In this document: piece by piece, positions 25,292-32,893 of the stretch
Position numbering within the stretch: the stretch's first letter is position 1
How the letters are laid out: the number at the start of each line of letters is the position of its first letter
Assembly (NCBI GenBank): GCA_023436205.1
Contig: JAEZKC010000089.1
Location: 1 to 44,589, forward strand
Direction of reading: 5' to 3'
DNA from: Fibrobacterota bacterium
GTDB lineage: Bacteria; Fibrobacterota; Chitinivibrionia; Chitinivibrionales; Chitinispirillaceae
DNA length: 44,589 bases
Notes under the pieces: generated by a model
Told to the model about the DNA's origin: nothing
Seen by the model: only the letters and a program-made list of their open reading frames with translations
Database searches by the model: none
Made by a program: the position numbers and the translations under genes

Positions 25292-26047
25292 GTGGGACCA
25301 AAAACAGCAATCGTTACCGGTGGAGGTCAGGGAATCGGAAAATGCATCGCTCAGCAACTCATTCTGTCCGGCTATAACGTGGTAATCGCAGAAATCGACC
25401 CCGAAGCGGGTTTGGAGACGGAGCAGGAGCTTTCAAGAGAGGGCAATGCCAAATTTATCCATACGGATACCGGCGATGAGCAGAGTATAAAGAATCTTGT
25501 TGATAAAACTCTTATTCTGGGTGGCAAAATCGATGTTCTGATTAATAATGCAGCTATTATGGTATTCAAGCCAATGGATGAGCTCACGCTGGAGGAGTGG
25601 AACAGGGTTATCTCGGTAAATCTCACCGGATATTTTTTATGCGCCAAATACTGCGCTCCTCACCTCAGGAGCACCCGTGGGTCCATCGTCAACATCAGCT
25701 CCACACGGGCCATCATGTCAGAACCCAACACCGAAAGCTATTCCGCAAGCAAGGGCGGGGTCACCTCCCTCACCCACTCACTGGCAATAAGCCTTGGTCC
25801 CGATGTACGGGTCAACTGTATCAGCCCGGGATGGATCGAAGTGAATGACTGGAAAAAGAGCCGGTTTCGCCAGGTCCCCAGGCATTCTCCCGAAGATCAA
25901 AGCCAGCATCCAGTTGGTCGGGTCGGTAATCCCGCCGATATAGCCTCCATGGTACTGTTTCTTATCGATGAAAAGAACAGCTTTATCACCGGGCAGAATT
26001 TCGTGGTGGACGGGGGAATGACTCGCAAGATGATCTATGTGGAATGA
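25292..26047 (+). CDS. SDR family NAD(P)-dependent oxidoreductase
   Basis: 251 residues from the GTG at 25292, with CAGGAG 5 nt upstream. The frame is open back to 25196, but the extra N-terminus is not SDR-like and the Rossmann fold begins immediately after this GTG. Motifs: TGGGQGIG cofactor loop, DTGDEQSI, NNAAIM, active-site Ser in NISSTRA, YSASKGG (catalytic Tyr and Lys), CISPGWIEVNDW and the C-terminal ITGQNFVVDGGMTRKM. This is a classical short-chain dehydrogenase of the FabG/glucose-dehydrogenase type. The substrate is unknown. It has no metabolic partner next to it. Confidence 0.9.
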   Translation: MGPKTAIVTGGGQGIGKCIAQQLILSGYNVVIAEIDPEAGLETEQELSREGNAKFIHTDTGDEQSIKNLVDKTLILGGKIDVLINNAAIMVFKPMDELTLEEWNRVISVNLTGYFLCAKYCAPHLRSTRGSIVNISSTRAIMSEPNTESYSASKGGVTSLTHSLAISLGPDVRVNCISPGWIEVNDWKKSRFRQVPRHSPEDQSQHPVGRVGNPADIASMVLFLIDEKNSFITGQNFVVDGGMTRKMIYVE

Positions 26048-26090
26048 GCATGATTTTAGTTCAGCCTGCGCTTTCTACCCTACAAGGCAG

Positions 26091-26119
26091 TTGAATATGA
26101 GGCGGTTATATACTATTAT
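26091..26119 (+). promoter_or_regulatory. Candidate promoter of the membrane protein-dus operon (leaderless?)
   Basis: TTGAAT at 26091-26096 and TATTAT at 26114-26119 are separated by exactly 17 bases. Transcription would then begin at about 26126, which is the A of the start codon, and no ribosome site precedes that ATG. This predicts a leaderless mRNA. Confidence 0.5.
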
Positions 26120-26125
26120 AAACCT

Positions 26126-26971
26126 ATGAACACGACGCAAACGCTTCCAGCCCATGATTTCTCTGTCTACCGGTACTTCGATCGCTCCTTTTACGGTGAA
26201 CTGCTGCTGTTTTTGCTTTTTGGCCCGGCACTGATCATCGTTTGGTTTACAAACATCTACGCCTACCAGATAAGCGGGGTGTTTTTCGGGCCTCTGAGCA
26301 GGTCGGCGATATACCTTACCGTCACATGTGCCACGACACTGCTCTTTTACCGCAACTTCCGAAAGCGCCTGAGATCGCGCGGACTGGTTGTGGAAAAAGA
26401 GAGAATCGTCAAGAAGACCACCCGCGGGATCAGTGTGATCAACTTTGCCGAGGTAACTGGGTTTTATCATTTCAATGTTCCGGTGATCAAGGGGTGGCTA
26501 GTGCTGAATTCTGAAACGAGCAGTTTCTATATCCCTCTTTTCGTCAACAAAGCCGAAGAGATGATTTCTGAAACGTTCAGAAGACTTGAGGAAAACGGCA
26601 TATTTCTGGAAAACGCCAATCTGTTCAAGGAGGAGCTTTCAAGAAAAACGCTGCTCACAGGCCAAAAAAGGCAGAGACGGTTTTATACCTTAAAAGGGCT
26701 GCTCTATTCCTTAACCGCAACAGCGCTTCTGGGAACAGCCACGGCAGTTGTTTTCTGGGACCAGCCCCTTTTTATCGGCCTTCTCTTCGGAACTGCCAGC
26801 ATGAGCTTTCCGCTGATCGCCTATTTCATAATCGATTCGCTGCTGACATTGAAACAAAGCCACGCGCCTGAAAAGAAATTATCCTATACTAACGATTACC
26901 TTCTTACCGGACTCATATCACTGCTGCTTTACATGATCGCGGCCTTCTCCTTTAGAAATATCTACTTTTAA
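26126..26971 (+). CDS. Membrane protein with central soluble domain (hypothetical)
   Basis: 281 residues. Two N-terminal transmembrane helices (about 25-47 and 56-75) are followed by a soluble segment (about 80-185) that looks like a small beta-rich, PH-like domain: GLVVEKERIVKKTTRGISVI, then FAEVTGFYHFNVPVIKGWLV and NSETSSFYIPLFV. Three more hydrophobic segments close the protein. The layout resembles bacterial PH-domain membrane proteins, but this is pattern-based. Its stop codon overlaps the start of the dus gene (TAATG), so the two are translationally coupled. A functional link to tRNA modification is not implied by the sequence. No ribosome site is seen before its ATG. Confidence 0.7.
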   Translation: MNTTQTLPAHDFSVYRYFDRSFYGELLLFLLFGPALIIVWFTNIYAYQISGVFFGPLSRSAIYLTVTCATTLLFYRNFRKRLRSRGLVVEKERIVKKTTRGISVINFAEVTGFYHFNVPVIKGWLVLNSETSSFYIPLFVNKAEEMISETFRRLEENGIFLENANLFKEELSRKTLLTGQKRQRRFYTLKGLLYSLTATALLGTATAVVFWDQPLFIGLLFGTASMSFPLIAYFIIDSLLTLKQSHAPEKKLSYTNDYLLTGLISLLLYMIAAFSFRNIYF

Positions 26972-27957
26972 TGATCCAGACAGCAAAACCCGAATCTCTT
27001 GACCTTCGCACTATGGTTATCGATCCTCCGCTTCTGCTTGCGCCGATGGCGGGATTAACTCACAGCGCTTTCAGACGCCTTTTAAGTGATTTTGGCGGTT
27101 ATGGAGCACTCTTTACAGAGATGCTCTCCGGGCCGGCGCTGGTCAGAGAGGATCTGCCCAGCTCTCCCTATACAAAGAAGAGAGACACGGAGGGTAAGGT
27201 CTTCTACCAGTTAAGACTCAACGGCACAGAACCTATCCCCACCATCATCGAAAGACTCTCCACCATCGACCTTTGTGGCATCGACATAAACCTTGGCTGC
27301 CCAGCTCCGGAAATACGCAAAGTTAAAGCGGGAGCAGCACTTTTCGAGGATGATGAAAGGATGAAGAAGGTCCTTGACACCTGCCGGAAAGCTTGGGATG
27401 GACTGCTTACGATCAAATGCAGACTGGGATCACCGGCCGAGGGCTGGGAGGAGCGGCTTGTAAAAAAGCTTCACATCATAGAGGAGTGCGGTATTGATGC
27501 CATCACCATGCACCCGCGCTTTTCAGATGAAAAGCTCAAACGCAATGCACGATGGAAACTGCTTCCCTTTGTGAAATCGCACTGTAATCTACCCCTGATC
27601 GCCAACGGGGATATAAAGAACGGGCAGGAGGTCAGGCTGCTCACCGGGGAACTTATGTGTTCCGGGGTGATGATCGGAAGGATGGCGGCGGTCAAGCCCT
27701 GGATTTTCAAAGAGATCAGCTCCGGCCCGGTTGCTGTGGATTACCAGGAGGTGTGGCACAGGGCCTGCAGCTACATTCAGGAGGATTTCCCGCCCACCAA
27801 GGCGATTGGCAGGATAAAGGAGTTCGGTTTCTACTATGCTCAGAATTTCTTCTTCGGACATAACTTCCATTCGGCGGTGCAGTCCTCTCCAGATCTGGAT
27901 ACTCTGATGAAGCGGGCAGATGATTTTCTAGGCAGGAAACCAAGGGTGAATTGCTGA
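26971..27957 (+). CDS. tRNA-dihydrouridine synthase
   Basis: 328 residues. A TIM-barrel flavoenzyme that reduces uridines in tRNA. The family signatures are clear: PPLLLAPMAGLTHSAFRRL at the start, INLGCPAPEIRKVKAGAALF with the catalytic Cys, TIKCRLG with the FMN-contacting Lys, ITMHPR with His, and NGDIKNGQE followed by GVMIGRMAAVKPWIF. A C-terminal helical RNA-binding domain occupies the last 70 residues. It is of the DusB/DusC type; the exact position modified cannot be told. It is coupled to the preceding membrane protein gene, and a repeat module E begins at its stop codon. Confidence 0.9.
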   Translation: MIQTAKPESLDLRTMVIDPPLLLAPMAGLTHSAFRRLLSDFGGYGALFTEMLSGPALVREDLPSSPYTKKRDTEGKVFYQLRLNGTEPIPTIIERLSTIDLCGIDINLGCPAPEIRKVKAGAALFEDDERMKKVLDTCRKAWDGLLTIKCRLGSPAEGWEERLVKKLHIIEECGIDAITMHPRFSDEKLKRNARWKLLPFVKSHCNLPLIANGDIKNGQEVRLLTGELMCSGVMIGRMAAVKPWIFKEISSGPVAVDYQEVWHRACSYIQEDFPPTKAIGRIKEFGFYYAQNFFFGHNFHSAVQSSPDLDTLMKRADDFLGRKPRVNC

Positions 27958-28290
27958 TTGTTGAATGATGATTGTTGATTTGCGAAGAACGGATCGTTAT
28001 GCGATACCGCTCCGCTCTGCTTATCCTGCCCGTGATGGTAGATTATGGATTCACGATACTACCACGTTCCGTTCATCCTGAGCGTAGGTCCGCCGGAGTC
28101 AAAAGAGAATTGTTGATTTTTGATTGTAGATTGCGGATTGAGAAGAACCTATATCGTTATACAATTGCCGCCTCGTTCCGCTCATCCTGCCTGTCCTGGA
28201 AATTCCTATCGTAGGAAGCGCAGGTACGCCGTAGTCCAAGGATAACCGCGTTTCTTCACTTCGAAATTCAGGATTCGTTATTCAACATTC
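27955..28290 (+). repeat. Dispersed repeat cluster after dus (E, B, degenerate B, C)
   Basis: Module E (27955-27987; ATTGTTGAATGATGATTG) begins at the TGA of the dus gene. A B copy (28063-28105, complementary orientation) follows, then a diverged E-like tract (28107-28145). Next is a degenerate B with an inserted segment (28172-28243), leading into module C (to about 28290). A further partial B-like tract (CCGCTCCGCTCTGCTTATCC) lies near 28008. The whole 447-base gap before trpS is made of such material; the last 100 bases before trpS show nothing specific. Confidence 0.75.
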
Positions 28291-28404
28291 GAGATTTCTC
28301 CTCAACTCCCGATTCATCAATTCCCGCTCCACTTCCCTCTTCCTTGGGCAGATTTTAATTTTTATCCTCTGCAGATTATCACTTTTTATACTCAGGAGCA
28401 GCTC

Positions 28405-29370
28405 ATGCGCATCTTTTCCGGAATAAAACCATCAGGAACAATACATATCGGCAACTATCTTGGCATGATCAGACCCATGGTGCAGTCCCAGGATCGCGGA
28501 GAACTCTTCTGCTTCATCGCAAACCTCCACAGCCTGACTACCCTCTTTGATGGCAAAATGATGGCCCAGTACACAAGAGACGCTTTCCTTGACCTGCTTG
28601 CCCTGGGGATTGATCCCCAGAAATCGGTGTTCTGGCTGCAGTCCGATGTCCCTGAAGTGGCCGAGCTCACCTGGTATCTTAATAATGTCACCCCGGTAGG
28701 GCTGCTCGAGCGCTGCCACGCCTACAAGGACGCCCTGGCCAAAAATATCCCCGCCAATAACGGACTTTTCTCCTACCCGGTGCTCATGGCCGCGGATATC
28801 CTGTTATTCCAGAGCAATGTGGTTCCGGTGGGGAAGGATCAGAAGCAGCATATCGAGGTTGCCCGCGACCTGGCCATCAAGTTCAACGGCACCTATGGAG
28901 AGGTATTCACCATCCCTGAGCCGCAGATCACTGAGGAACTGGCGGTGATCCCCGGTGTCGACGGGCAGAAAATGTCAAAGAGTTATGGAAATGTGATAGA
29001 GATCTTCGGCCCTGAAAAAGCCATCAAAAAGAAGGTCATGAGTATAGTAACCGACCCCACCCCCGTGGAGGCCCCCAAAGATCCCGACAAGAGCATCATC
29101 TATACTATTTACAAGCTCTTCGCCTCCCCCGAAAAGATTCAGGAGATGGCTGACAAGTTCCGTGCTGGCGGTTACGGCTACGGAGATGCTAAAAAGGAGC
29201 TTTTCGAGACGCTCTGGAATTATTTCCAGCCTTTCCGCCAGAAGCGCGAGGAGTTGGAGAAAAACCCCGACTATGTGGAGAGCATTAGAAAAGAGGGCGC
29301 CAGAAAGGCTCGAGAAGTCGCCACTCAAACAATCGAGAAGGTGAGAGAATTGGTGGGCGTCCTTAAGTGA
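28405..29370 (+). CDS. trpS: Tryptophanyl-tRNA synthetase
   Basis: 321 residues, usual for bacterial TrpRS; AGGAG lies 6 nt before the ATG. The class-I synthetase signatures are present: SGIKPSGTIHIGNYLGM with the HIGH-type HIGN motif, and VDGQKMSKSYGNVIE with KMSKS. The TrpRS-specific segments DILLFQSNVVPVGKDQKQH and ELTWYLNNVTPVGLLER are also intact. It charges tRNA-Trp. The gene is flanked on both sides by repeat-filled gaps and has no operon partner. No T-box or trp leader could be seen upstream. Confidence 0.96.
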   Translation: MRIFSGIKPSGTIHIGNYLGMIRPMVQSQDRGELFCFIANLHSLTTLFDGKMMAQYTRDAFLDLLALGIDPQKSVFWLQSDVPEVAELTWYLNNVTPVGLLERCHAYKDALAKNIPANNGLFSYPVLMAADILLFQSNVVPVGKDQKQHIEVARDLAIKFNGTYGEVFTIPEPQITEELAVIPGVDGQKMSKSYGNVIEIFGPEKAIKKKVMSIVTDPTPVEAPKDPDKSIIYTIYKLFASPEKIQEMADKFRAGGYGYGDAKKELFETLWNYFQPFRQKREELEKNPDYVESIRKEGARKAREVATQTIEKVRELVGVLK

Positions 29371-29750
29371 ATTGATGATTGTTGAATGATGATTGTTGAT
29401 TTGTGGAACGGGGGAAACAGGGAGTTGTTATACAATTGCCACCACGTTCCGCTCATCCTGAGCGTAGGTCCGCCGCAGTCGAAGGATAATCCCGCATTCC
29501 AGTTGCACAACGCCGCCTCGCTCCGTTCATCCTGAGCGTAGGTCCGCCGAAGTCGAAGGATATTCTTGTTAACGGCGAAGACGCCTTTCAGGTCACCAGC
29601 TGTCTCCTCGCATTGCAACTAATTCAAAAATAGGCATCGGAGTTTATCATCACGAATGGAGAAAACTCCCCGGTGTTCATAATTCGCATTATCGCGCCAA
29701 ACGTAGGTCGCAGATCAATTCGGCATTTGCGATGGACGATGAGTGATGAT
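29371..29750 (+). repeat. Dispersed repeat cluster after trpS (E, B, B, A, D)
   Basis: Module E (29371-29404) starts on the base after the trpS stop. Two B copies follow in complementary orientation (29444-29487 and 29514-29562). An inverted module A then covers 29563-29647 (GTTAACGGCGAAGACGCC near its start) and abuts the second B just as A and B abut at 36622-36763. A short module D (ATTTGCGATGGACGATGAG, about 29713-29749) ends the cluster. No gene is present in this gap. Confidence 0.8.
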
Positions 29751-29810
29751 CGAATTTTGAATTGAGGAGTAGTGTCTTGTGGCCGACGATGCAGAAATCA
29801 GGCTCCCGCA

Positions 29811-31004
29811 TCAAATCACCAGTTCAAGCTCAAAACCCTTGTACTTGGAAACATCAACCAGTATAGGCTTTATCTTCTGATGATTCTTGGTTTCATACAG
29901 AATGATCTGAGGAGCTTCCAAATTTTCCAGGTTGTCTTTTGCCACTACGCCCAGATATCCCACAAGCTGCGGTGTGGGAGCATCAAGGATGCGCACCCGC
30001 GCCCCCACCGGATAGAGAGGAACCATGGTTAGAAACATCTTCACGATTTCTGAATTCAGCACCTTACCGCTCATGCTGATCAGCTCCTTGATAGCCTGCC
30101 TGGCGTTCATTTTTTCTGCCGGATCGCCATCTCTGCCAGTGAGAAGCTTATCGTAAGTGTTGGCCACGGAAACTATTTCTGCAAACCGGTGAATCATATT
30201 CTGGCGGGAAAAATCCTTGAGTGGCGGACGATTGTCACCTTTAAGCTTTTGAGGAAAACCCGTACCATCCTGACGCTCATGATGCTGCAGTGCCACTGCT
30301 GCACTGGTAGCGGGGATCACCGGATTCTGGGTAAGCATAATGTAGCCATACACTGTATGCTGTCTATAGGCCTGAATTTCCTCTTCGCTAAGCTCCGAGT
30401 GCTTTTTAGCCAGAAGCTCTTTAGGAAGCGCGATCAGCCCCAGATCATAGTTTATAGCCCCGATCCCCAGCTGCTTCATCTCTTCATAGGAAAACTTGTA
30501 CTTTTTTCCAATGCAGAGAGAGGTTATTGTGACATTCATTGCATGATTGAGAAGTTCCGGCTGGGTGTGCTGCATTGCCGAAAGATTGAGCACTATCGAG
30601 TTCTGGTTCATGATCTCATCGATAAACTGCTCAAGCGCCTTCATCATTCCGGAGGTCATGATGAACTTACTTAGAGCCTGCCGGTTTGTTTTTATGAGAT
30701 CCTTAACATGTTCGGTGCTTTTATGCCTGAACTGCACAAAAGCGTTGGCCAGGTCCTTGGAGGAGCTGTCCATGTTTTGTACCATCTGGCGCTGAGCTTC
30801 AGGTGAAACCGTCTCTGCTGGAACAACCTCTTCGGTTCCCTCCAGTTCAATGAGCACACTATTATAGCCAAGCTGCTTTAGCCGTTCACGGTACCTTTCC
30901 TTTATTTTGTACCCGGCGGCAAGGAGCAGTTCCCCGGATGGCAAAAAGATCGACTCCCCGAGAACCATCTCCTCTTTAAGATCTTCAACGCTGTATCTAA
31001 CCAC
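29811..31004 (-). CDS. HD-GYP-type protein with degenerate metal site
   Basis: 397 residues from a GTG start, with GGGAG about 8 nt upstream. An N-terminal small domain (about 1-55; EMVLGESIFLPSGELLLAAG) precedes a helical segment and an HD-GYP-like domain (about 145-300). Conserved pieces are HAMNVTITSLCIG, HTVYGYIMLTQN, ALQHHERQDGTGFPQKLKG and NTYDKLLTG. The defining HD pair, normally LLHDIG, reads INYDLG, so the His is lost, and GYP is GFP. A C-terminal beta domain (about 320-397) follows. Family members degrade cyclic di-GMP; with the HD lost this one may be a c-di-GMP receptor or a regulator rather than an enzyme. No diguanylate cyclase is nearby. Confidence 0.8.
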   Translation of the reverse strand: MVRYSVEDLKEEMVLGESIFLPSGELLLAAGYKIKERYRERLKQLGYNSVLIELEGTEEVVPAETVSPEAQRQMVQNMDSSSKDLANAFVQFRHKSTEHVKDLIKTNRQALSKFIMTSGMMKALEQFIDEIMNQNSIVLNLSAMQHTQPELLNHAMNVTITSLCIGKKYKFSYEEMKQLGIGAINYDLGLIALPKELLAKKHSELSEEEIQAYRQHTVYGYIMLTQNPVIPATSAAVALQHHERQDGTGFPQKLKGDNRPPLKDFSRQNMIHRFAEIVSVANTYDKLLTGRDGDPAEKMNARQAIKELISMSGKVLNSEIVKMFLTMVPLYPVGARVRILDAPTPQLVGYLGVVAKDNLENLEAPQIILYETKNHQKIKPILVDVSKYKGFELELVI

Positions 31005-31136
31005 TGATGCTTCTCCCGCTGCACGTATTGTTTCTATTACCTCTAATTATACGGTTCTGGACTAAACTGGTAAACTATTTAAAAGGGATTTTTGCAAAAT
31101 GGCGGGAGGAGGGCCCCGGGAGAATAATTTCGTTGG

Positions 31137-31206
31137 TTTCCGTACCCAGGGCGACGCGGAAGACCGCTCTGCCCTGGGCTAGTATGAGATTGCCCCTTCA
31201 GGGCGG
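31137..31206 (+). repeat. Palindromic intergenic element
   Basis: CCCAGGGC (31145-31152) pairs with GCCCTGGG (31171-31178) over an 18-nt loop, and GCCC/GGGC pairs around CTTCA just after (31192-31204). The element is distinct from the B family. Similar pairs of GC-rich hairpins are known as intergenic repeats that create spurious short ORFs. Only one copy is present in this window. Confidence 0.5.
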
Positions 31207-31286
31207 GACTTTCTAGAGGTCGTTGTGATATCTCCTAAAATGTGGGATGTCGTATTTCGAAATTCCGCATCTTTATTTAACATTAC

Positions 31287-31536
31287 ATTTCGACTTCGGC
31301 GGACCTACGCTCAATGTGAGCGGAGCGAGGGTATATCTCAGTCCGAAGTTTCCTAATTCACAATCACCCATCATAAATCAATCCGGAATTTGCGATGGAC
31401 AATGAACGATGAGCGAAGTTGGAATGCTTGCGCCCCCCCCAACTCGTGACCACCAGAACTCCGATAACTATCTTCGAAGAAATTCCAATGCGGGAGATGA
31501 TACTGGTGACCTGCGAGGCGTCTTCGCCGTTAGTAA
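31287..31536 (+). repeat. Dispersed repeat cluster B, D, A upstream of the metal-uptake operon
   Basis: Module B (31287-31330, plus orientation), module D (about 31375-31412; ATTTGCGATGGACAATGAAC) and a full module A (31445-31536). The A copy differs from the one at 36622 at only a few of about 91 positions, which indicates recent spread or homogenisation. The cluster lies in the divergent gap between the HD-GYP gene and the metal-uptake operon, upstream of the operon promoter. Confidence 0.8.
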
Positions 31537-31616
31537 TCTCTACTGTATGCGGCAACGGGATACCAACTTCAGAGTGAGCAGACTCTCTATTTTAATTGTT
31601 ACCTGAAACTATCATG

Positions 31617-31691
31617 TTGCAGAGTACAACAAACTGCCTTATATACTCCAAATGCAAACTAGTTGCAACAGCATCATACAGCACCTATTTT
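31617..31691 (+). promoter_or_regulatory. Promoter region with inverted-repeat operator (candidate Zur-type box)
   Basis: A 15-base inverted repeat TGCAAACTAGTTGCA (31653-31667; arms TGCAA/TTGCA) lies in front of the first gene. Promoter P1: TTGCAG (31617-31622), 17 bases, TATATA (31640-31645), with start expected right at the operator. Promoter P2: TTGCAA (31663-31668, overlapping the operator), 17 bases, TATTTT (31686-31691), with start at the ATG, giving a leaderless mRNA. Either promoter would be blocked by a repressor on the repeat. The size and position fit a Fur-family zinc or manganese regulator; the regulator gene is not in the window. Confidence 0.5.
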
Positions 31692-31697
31692 AATATC

Positions 31698-32021
31698 ATG
31701 AAAACATCCAACAAGACCAACGGATTGCACTCCATAAAGAAGCTATGCTCAATAAGCTGCATTTCCTTTCTACTGGTCTTGAACTGGGCACTTCTATTTT
31801 TAGTTATCGCGCCGACACATTGCCATGATGACCACGCACGCCATCAGGATTGTGGAATTTGTTTCGTTGCCGGCCAGTCCTTTGAAACCGTTGTTCGTTT
31901 TGCATTGCCACCTGCCCAAAGCCATTACTGTGAGTCGATAATAATCCCGTCAAATCAGTACGATTGTAAACTGCCAGTTCGCTTTACCTCCCGTTCTCCG
32001 CCATTTAGTTTATCTGCCTAA
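31698..32021 (+). CDS. Small exported His/Cys protein, DUF2946-like (hypothetical)
   Basis: 107 residues from the ATG at 31698; an earlier in-frame ATG (31596) lies upstream of the promoter and operator and is rejected. No ribosome site precedes the ATG. One hydrophobic segment (about 17-39) is followed by HCHDDHARHQDCGICF, a dense metal-binding-looking motif, and the protein ends in SRSPPFSLSA. A single membrane anchor, a His/Cys motif and a Ser/Pro-rich end are the pattern of DUF2946-type small proteins found with copper and zinc transport genes. As first gene of the metal-uptake operon it could be a periplasmic metal-binding or sensor peptide. Function is not known. Confidence 0.6.
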   Translation: MKTSNKTNGLHSIKKLCSISCISFLLVLNWALLFLVIAPTHCHDDHARHQDCGICFVAGQSFETVVRFALPPAQSHYCESIIIPSNQYDCKLPVRFTSRSPPFSLSA

Positions 32022-32341
32022 TTCAAGTCCAGTCTAAAGATAAGCTGTTGAAAACAGATTTTGGACCCGCAGGTCCGGGAGTCTGTTTCTGCCGCTATTC
32101 AGCAAGTGGGGACGTCCCGAAAGGGAGCTATTCCACGACCACTCTACTTGTATAAGATAGCGTACTGGAAGAATAATCGAAAGATCACGCATACTTCGCC
32201 AAAATCTATCGGACTAATTTGGTTGCATACTTATGATAACCAGCTCATGTCAGCGAAGGCTTGCCGTCATTCTATGTGCATTTGACAACTAAAATAGGCA
32301 GTTGATTTCTTTTGCCAGCACGTCTATGAAGGAGATTTTTG
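32022..32341 (+). other. Intra-operon gap
   Basis: 320 bases between the first and second genes of the metal-uptake operon. A short hairpin (GGACC-CGCA-GGTCC, about 32063-32076) may attenuate transcription or protect the mRNA end. The open frame at 32061-32285 has no ribosome site and a composition unlike a protein. No second copy of the operator was seen, so it is unclear whether the downstream genes depend on the 31.6-kb promoter. Confidence 0.4.
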
Positions 32342-32893
32342 ATGAAAGCACTATTTACTACGATAATCTATTTGGCAGCCGCTCTGTTTCTTTTCAGTTG
32401 TGAAAAATCTAATCCCATCGGAGAAGAAGAGCACAGCATTTTTGAAACGATTGAACATGCGGCGATTCACATGATCAGCGGACCGGCTTATGCGGTCAGC
32501 GCGACCGCAGATTTACCCGGGACACATATCGAACCGGATTCATTGGAACACCACAGGATCGATATCGCACTTCTCGAAACCGACACGCTCAAGGGCGGAT
32601 ATGTGCATTTTGGACCAGAGGTCAGCGGGGATCTCCTGATCATGACCAATGCACCTGCACGTATACGAATTATTAACAGAAATGCTAATGACGATTTAGT
32701 GACAGATACCCCCCTTGAGATAAAGGAACGATTCAGTGCTGCCCAGATAGCTGATTCTGCAGGTGTCACTGCAATTGTGCAAGCGCTGCTCTTCGATGCC
32801 CAGACAGGTGCGAATATCCTCTGTATCGATTCAGTATCAGTTGACACATTACATGTTGTGATCGAGGAGGTGGAGCATGAGCACCACGATTAA
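32342..32893 (+). CDS. His-rich lipoprotein of the metal-uptake operon (hypothetical)
   Basis: 183 residues from the ATG at 32342 (AAGGAG 7 nt upstream; a TTG one codon earlier is less likely). A signal peptide ends in LFLFSC, a lipobox, so the mature protein is lipid-anchored. The body is predicted beta-rich and contains scattered His (IEHAAIHMIS, then DSLEHHRID). It ends in EEVEHEHHD, a likely metal-binding tail. It overlaps the next gene by 17 bases, so the two are co-expressed. I do not recognise the family. By context it may hand metal from the outer-membrane protein to the binding protein, or buffer periplasmic zinc; this is inference. Confidence 0.7.
   Translation: MKALFTTIIYLAAALFLFSCEKSNPIGEEEHSIFETIEHAAIHMISGPAYAVSATADLPGTHIEPDSLEHHRIDIALLETDTLKGGYVHFGPEVSGDLLIMTNAPARIRIINRNANDDLVTDTPLEIKERFSAAQIADSAGVTAIVQALLFDAQTGANILCIDSVSVDTLHVVIEEVEHEHHD

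Noticed and set aside
31007..31216. Short open frame ending in a PRATRKTALPWA-like sequence
   Set aside because: It is the translation of a palindromic intergenic element (31137-31206), has no ribosome site and no protein-like composition.
32061..32285. 74-codon open frame inside the metal-uptake operon
   Set aside because: It lacks a ribosome site and shows no conserved motif. It is more likely part of the intra-operon gap.
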